From Haematobacter genomosp. 1 (GTDB taxonomy: Bacteria; Pseudomonadota; Alphaproteobacteria; Rhodobacterales; Rhodobacteraceae), in contig NZ_NIPW01000004.1 of assembly GCF_002196855.1 (NCBI RefSeq), positions 1 through 64,000 on the forward strand: a stretch of 64,000 bases of DNA, written 5' to 3'. Positions 63,647 through 64,000 of this stretch are shown here, one piece after another. A program made the position numbers and the translations under genes. Numbering within the stretch: position 1 is the stretch's first letter; every line of letters begins with the position of its first letter. The notes beneath the pieces are model-generated. The model was not told the DNA's origin and ran no database searches. It saw only the letters and a program-made list of their open reading frames with translations.

Positions 63647-63796
63647 CAGGCTGCTGAAAAAGTCGGGGGCTACCCGGCCTTGCGTTGAAATCGGTCCGGT
63701 CACGCGCCGAAATCTGCGGTTTCCGGGGAGATCTTCAACCATTCAGGGAAGATCTCCGCCGCAAAGCAACCTCGGAATATTTTCTCAGCACCCTGT
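63646..63796 (+). repeat. Terminal-inverted-repeat element, subfamily 1, copy 3
   Basis: 151 bases, starting at the last base of the upstream gene's TGA stop (ACAGGCTGCTGAAAAAGTC) and ending GCACCCTGT, an imperfect inverted repeat. It matches the reverse complement of 12391-12555 along most of its length. It fills the space between two convergent genes; the next stop codon is 8 bases beyond its right end. Confidence 0.8.
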
Positions 63797-63803
63797 TAAC
63801 GGC

Positions 63804-64000
63804 TCACCCCATGCCCAAGGCGGATTTGTAAACCTCCAGAATGGCTTCTTCCTCCGCCACGTCGTCCTTGTCCCGCTTGCGCAGGGCGACGATCTTGCGG
63901 AGAACCTTCGTGTCGTAGCCGCGCCCCTTGGCCTCGGCCATCACTTCCTTCTGCTGCTCCGCGATGTCCTTCTTCTCCGCTTCGAGCTGCTCGTAGCGTT
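63804..64000 (-). CDS. DUF2312 (UPF0335) protein, partial
   Basis: The last 65 codons of a gene that runs off the right edge: '[20 protein letters not shown]', '[20 protein letters not shown]' and '[16 protein letters not shown]'. This is a conserved short alphaproteobacterial protein with a coiled-coil N-terminus and unknown function. The stop TGA is at 63804-63806, just outside the repeat element. Confidence 0.9.
   Translation of the reverse strand, partial: RYEQLEAEKKDIAEQQKEVMAEAKGRGYDTKVLRKIVALRKRDKDDVAEEEAILEVYKSALGMG

Overview
The window is high-GC alphaproteobacterial DNA, most likely from the Rhodobacteraceae/Paracoccaceae. Supporting signs are the yfgM-bamB-der block, a usg-family gene, a RatA/Coq10 gene, a DUF6456 helix-turn-helix gene beside a DUF6477-like gene, DUF2312, VPLPA-CTERM sorting tails and a RutR-like operator. 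Most of it is ordinary chromosome. The unusual parts are an 11.6 kb prophage remnant in a tRNA-Leu gene (41.4-53.0 kb), a family of short terminal-inverted-repeat elements that sit only between convergent genes, and two decayed insertion sequences.

Layout, 0-14.4 kb: two DUF2382 stress-type genes and a strong terminator; an IS5-family transposase tail that abuts a sigma-factor gene; a sigma / anti-sigma-like / periplasmic metal-sensor operon (CnrH-Y-X style); rutABCD for uracil degradation with a RutR-like dyad upstream; an IS30 remnant; rpe; a LuxR-type solo regulator; tsf and rpsB with a recognisable promoter; psuK-psuG for pseudouridine breakdown; a patatin-like protein with 3-hydroxybutyrate dehydrogenase. 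PsuG makes uracil and ribose 5-phosphate, which the Rut pathway and Rpe could use, so the first 12 kb form a plausible pyrimidine-salvage neighbourhood.

14.6-41 kb: a YejA-like peptide-binding protein, an entericidin-like lipoprotein, a FrnE-like DsbA protein, two drug/metabolite exporters, an LpxL-like acyltransferase, a histidine phosphatase, an HWE-type sensor kinase, a P-type cation ATPase, a pair of M16 peptidases (one active, one inactive), mutL, der-bamB-yfgM, a PQQ sugar dehydrogenase and a Liv-type ABC operon with an extra secreted protein inserted between the ATPase and permease genes.

41.3-53.0 kb: tRNA-Leu(CAA), then a tyrosine integrase, and a 20-bp repeat of the tRNA 3' end at 52992-53011, which defines attL and attR. 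The island keeps a compact lysis cassette (TM protein, muramidase with a C-terminal membrane segment, glutaredoxin-like protein, overlapping spanin-like pair), a tail-type gene, a ParB that lacks its N-terminal domain, small early genes and an excisionase-like HTH protein. It has no head, portal, terminase or repressor genes. It carries four proteins with VPLPA-type sorting tails. One of them is split by a 10-A run, and two are tandem duplicates.

53-64 kb: zinc peptidase, dsbB, usg, ratA/coq10, hpt, a dihaem cytochrome c, a cluster of three short repeat elements, lipA, the DUF6456 regulator (a candidate relative of the gene-transfer-agent activator GafA) divergent from a DUF6477-like gene, guaA, a conserved hypothetical gene, another repeat element and the end of a DUF2312 gene. 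All calls come from reading the sequence. No database search was possible.
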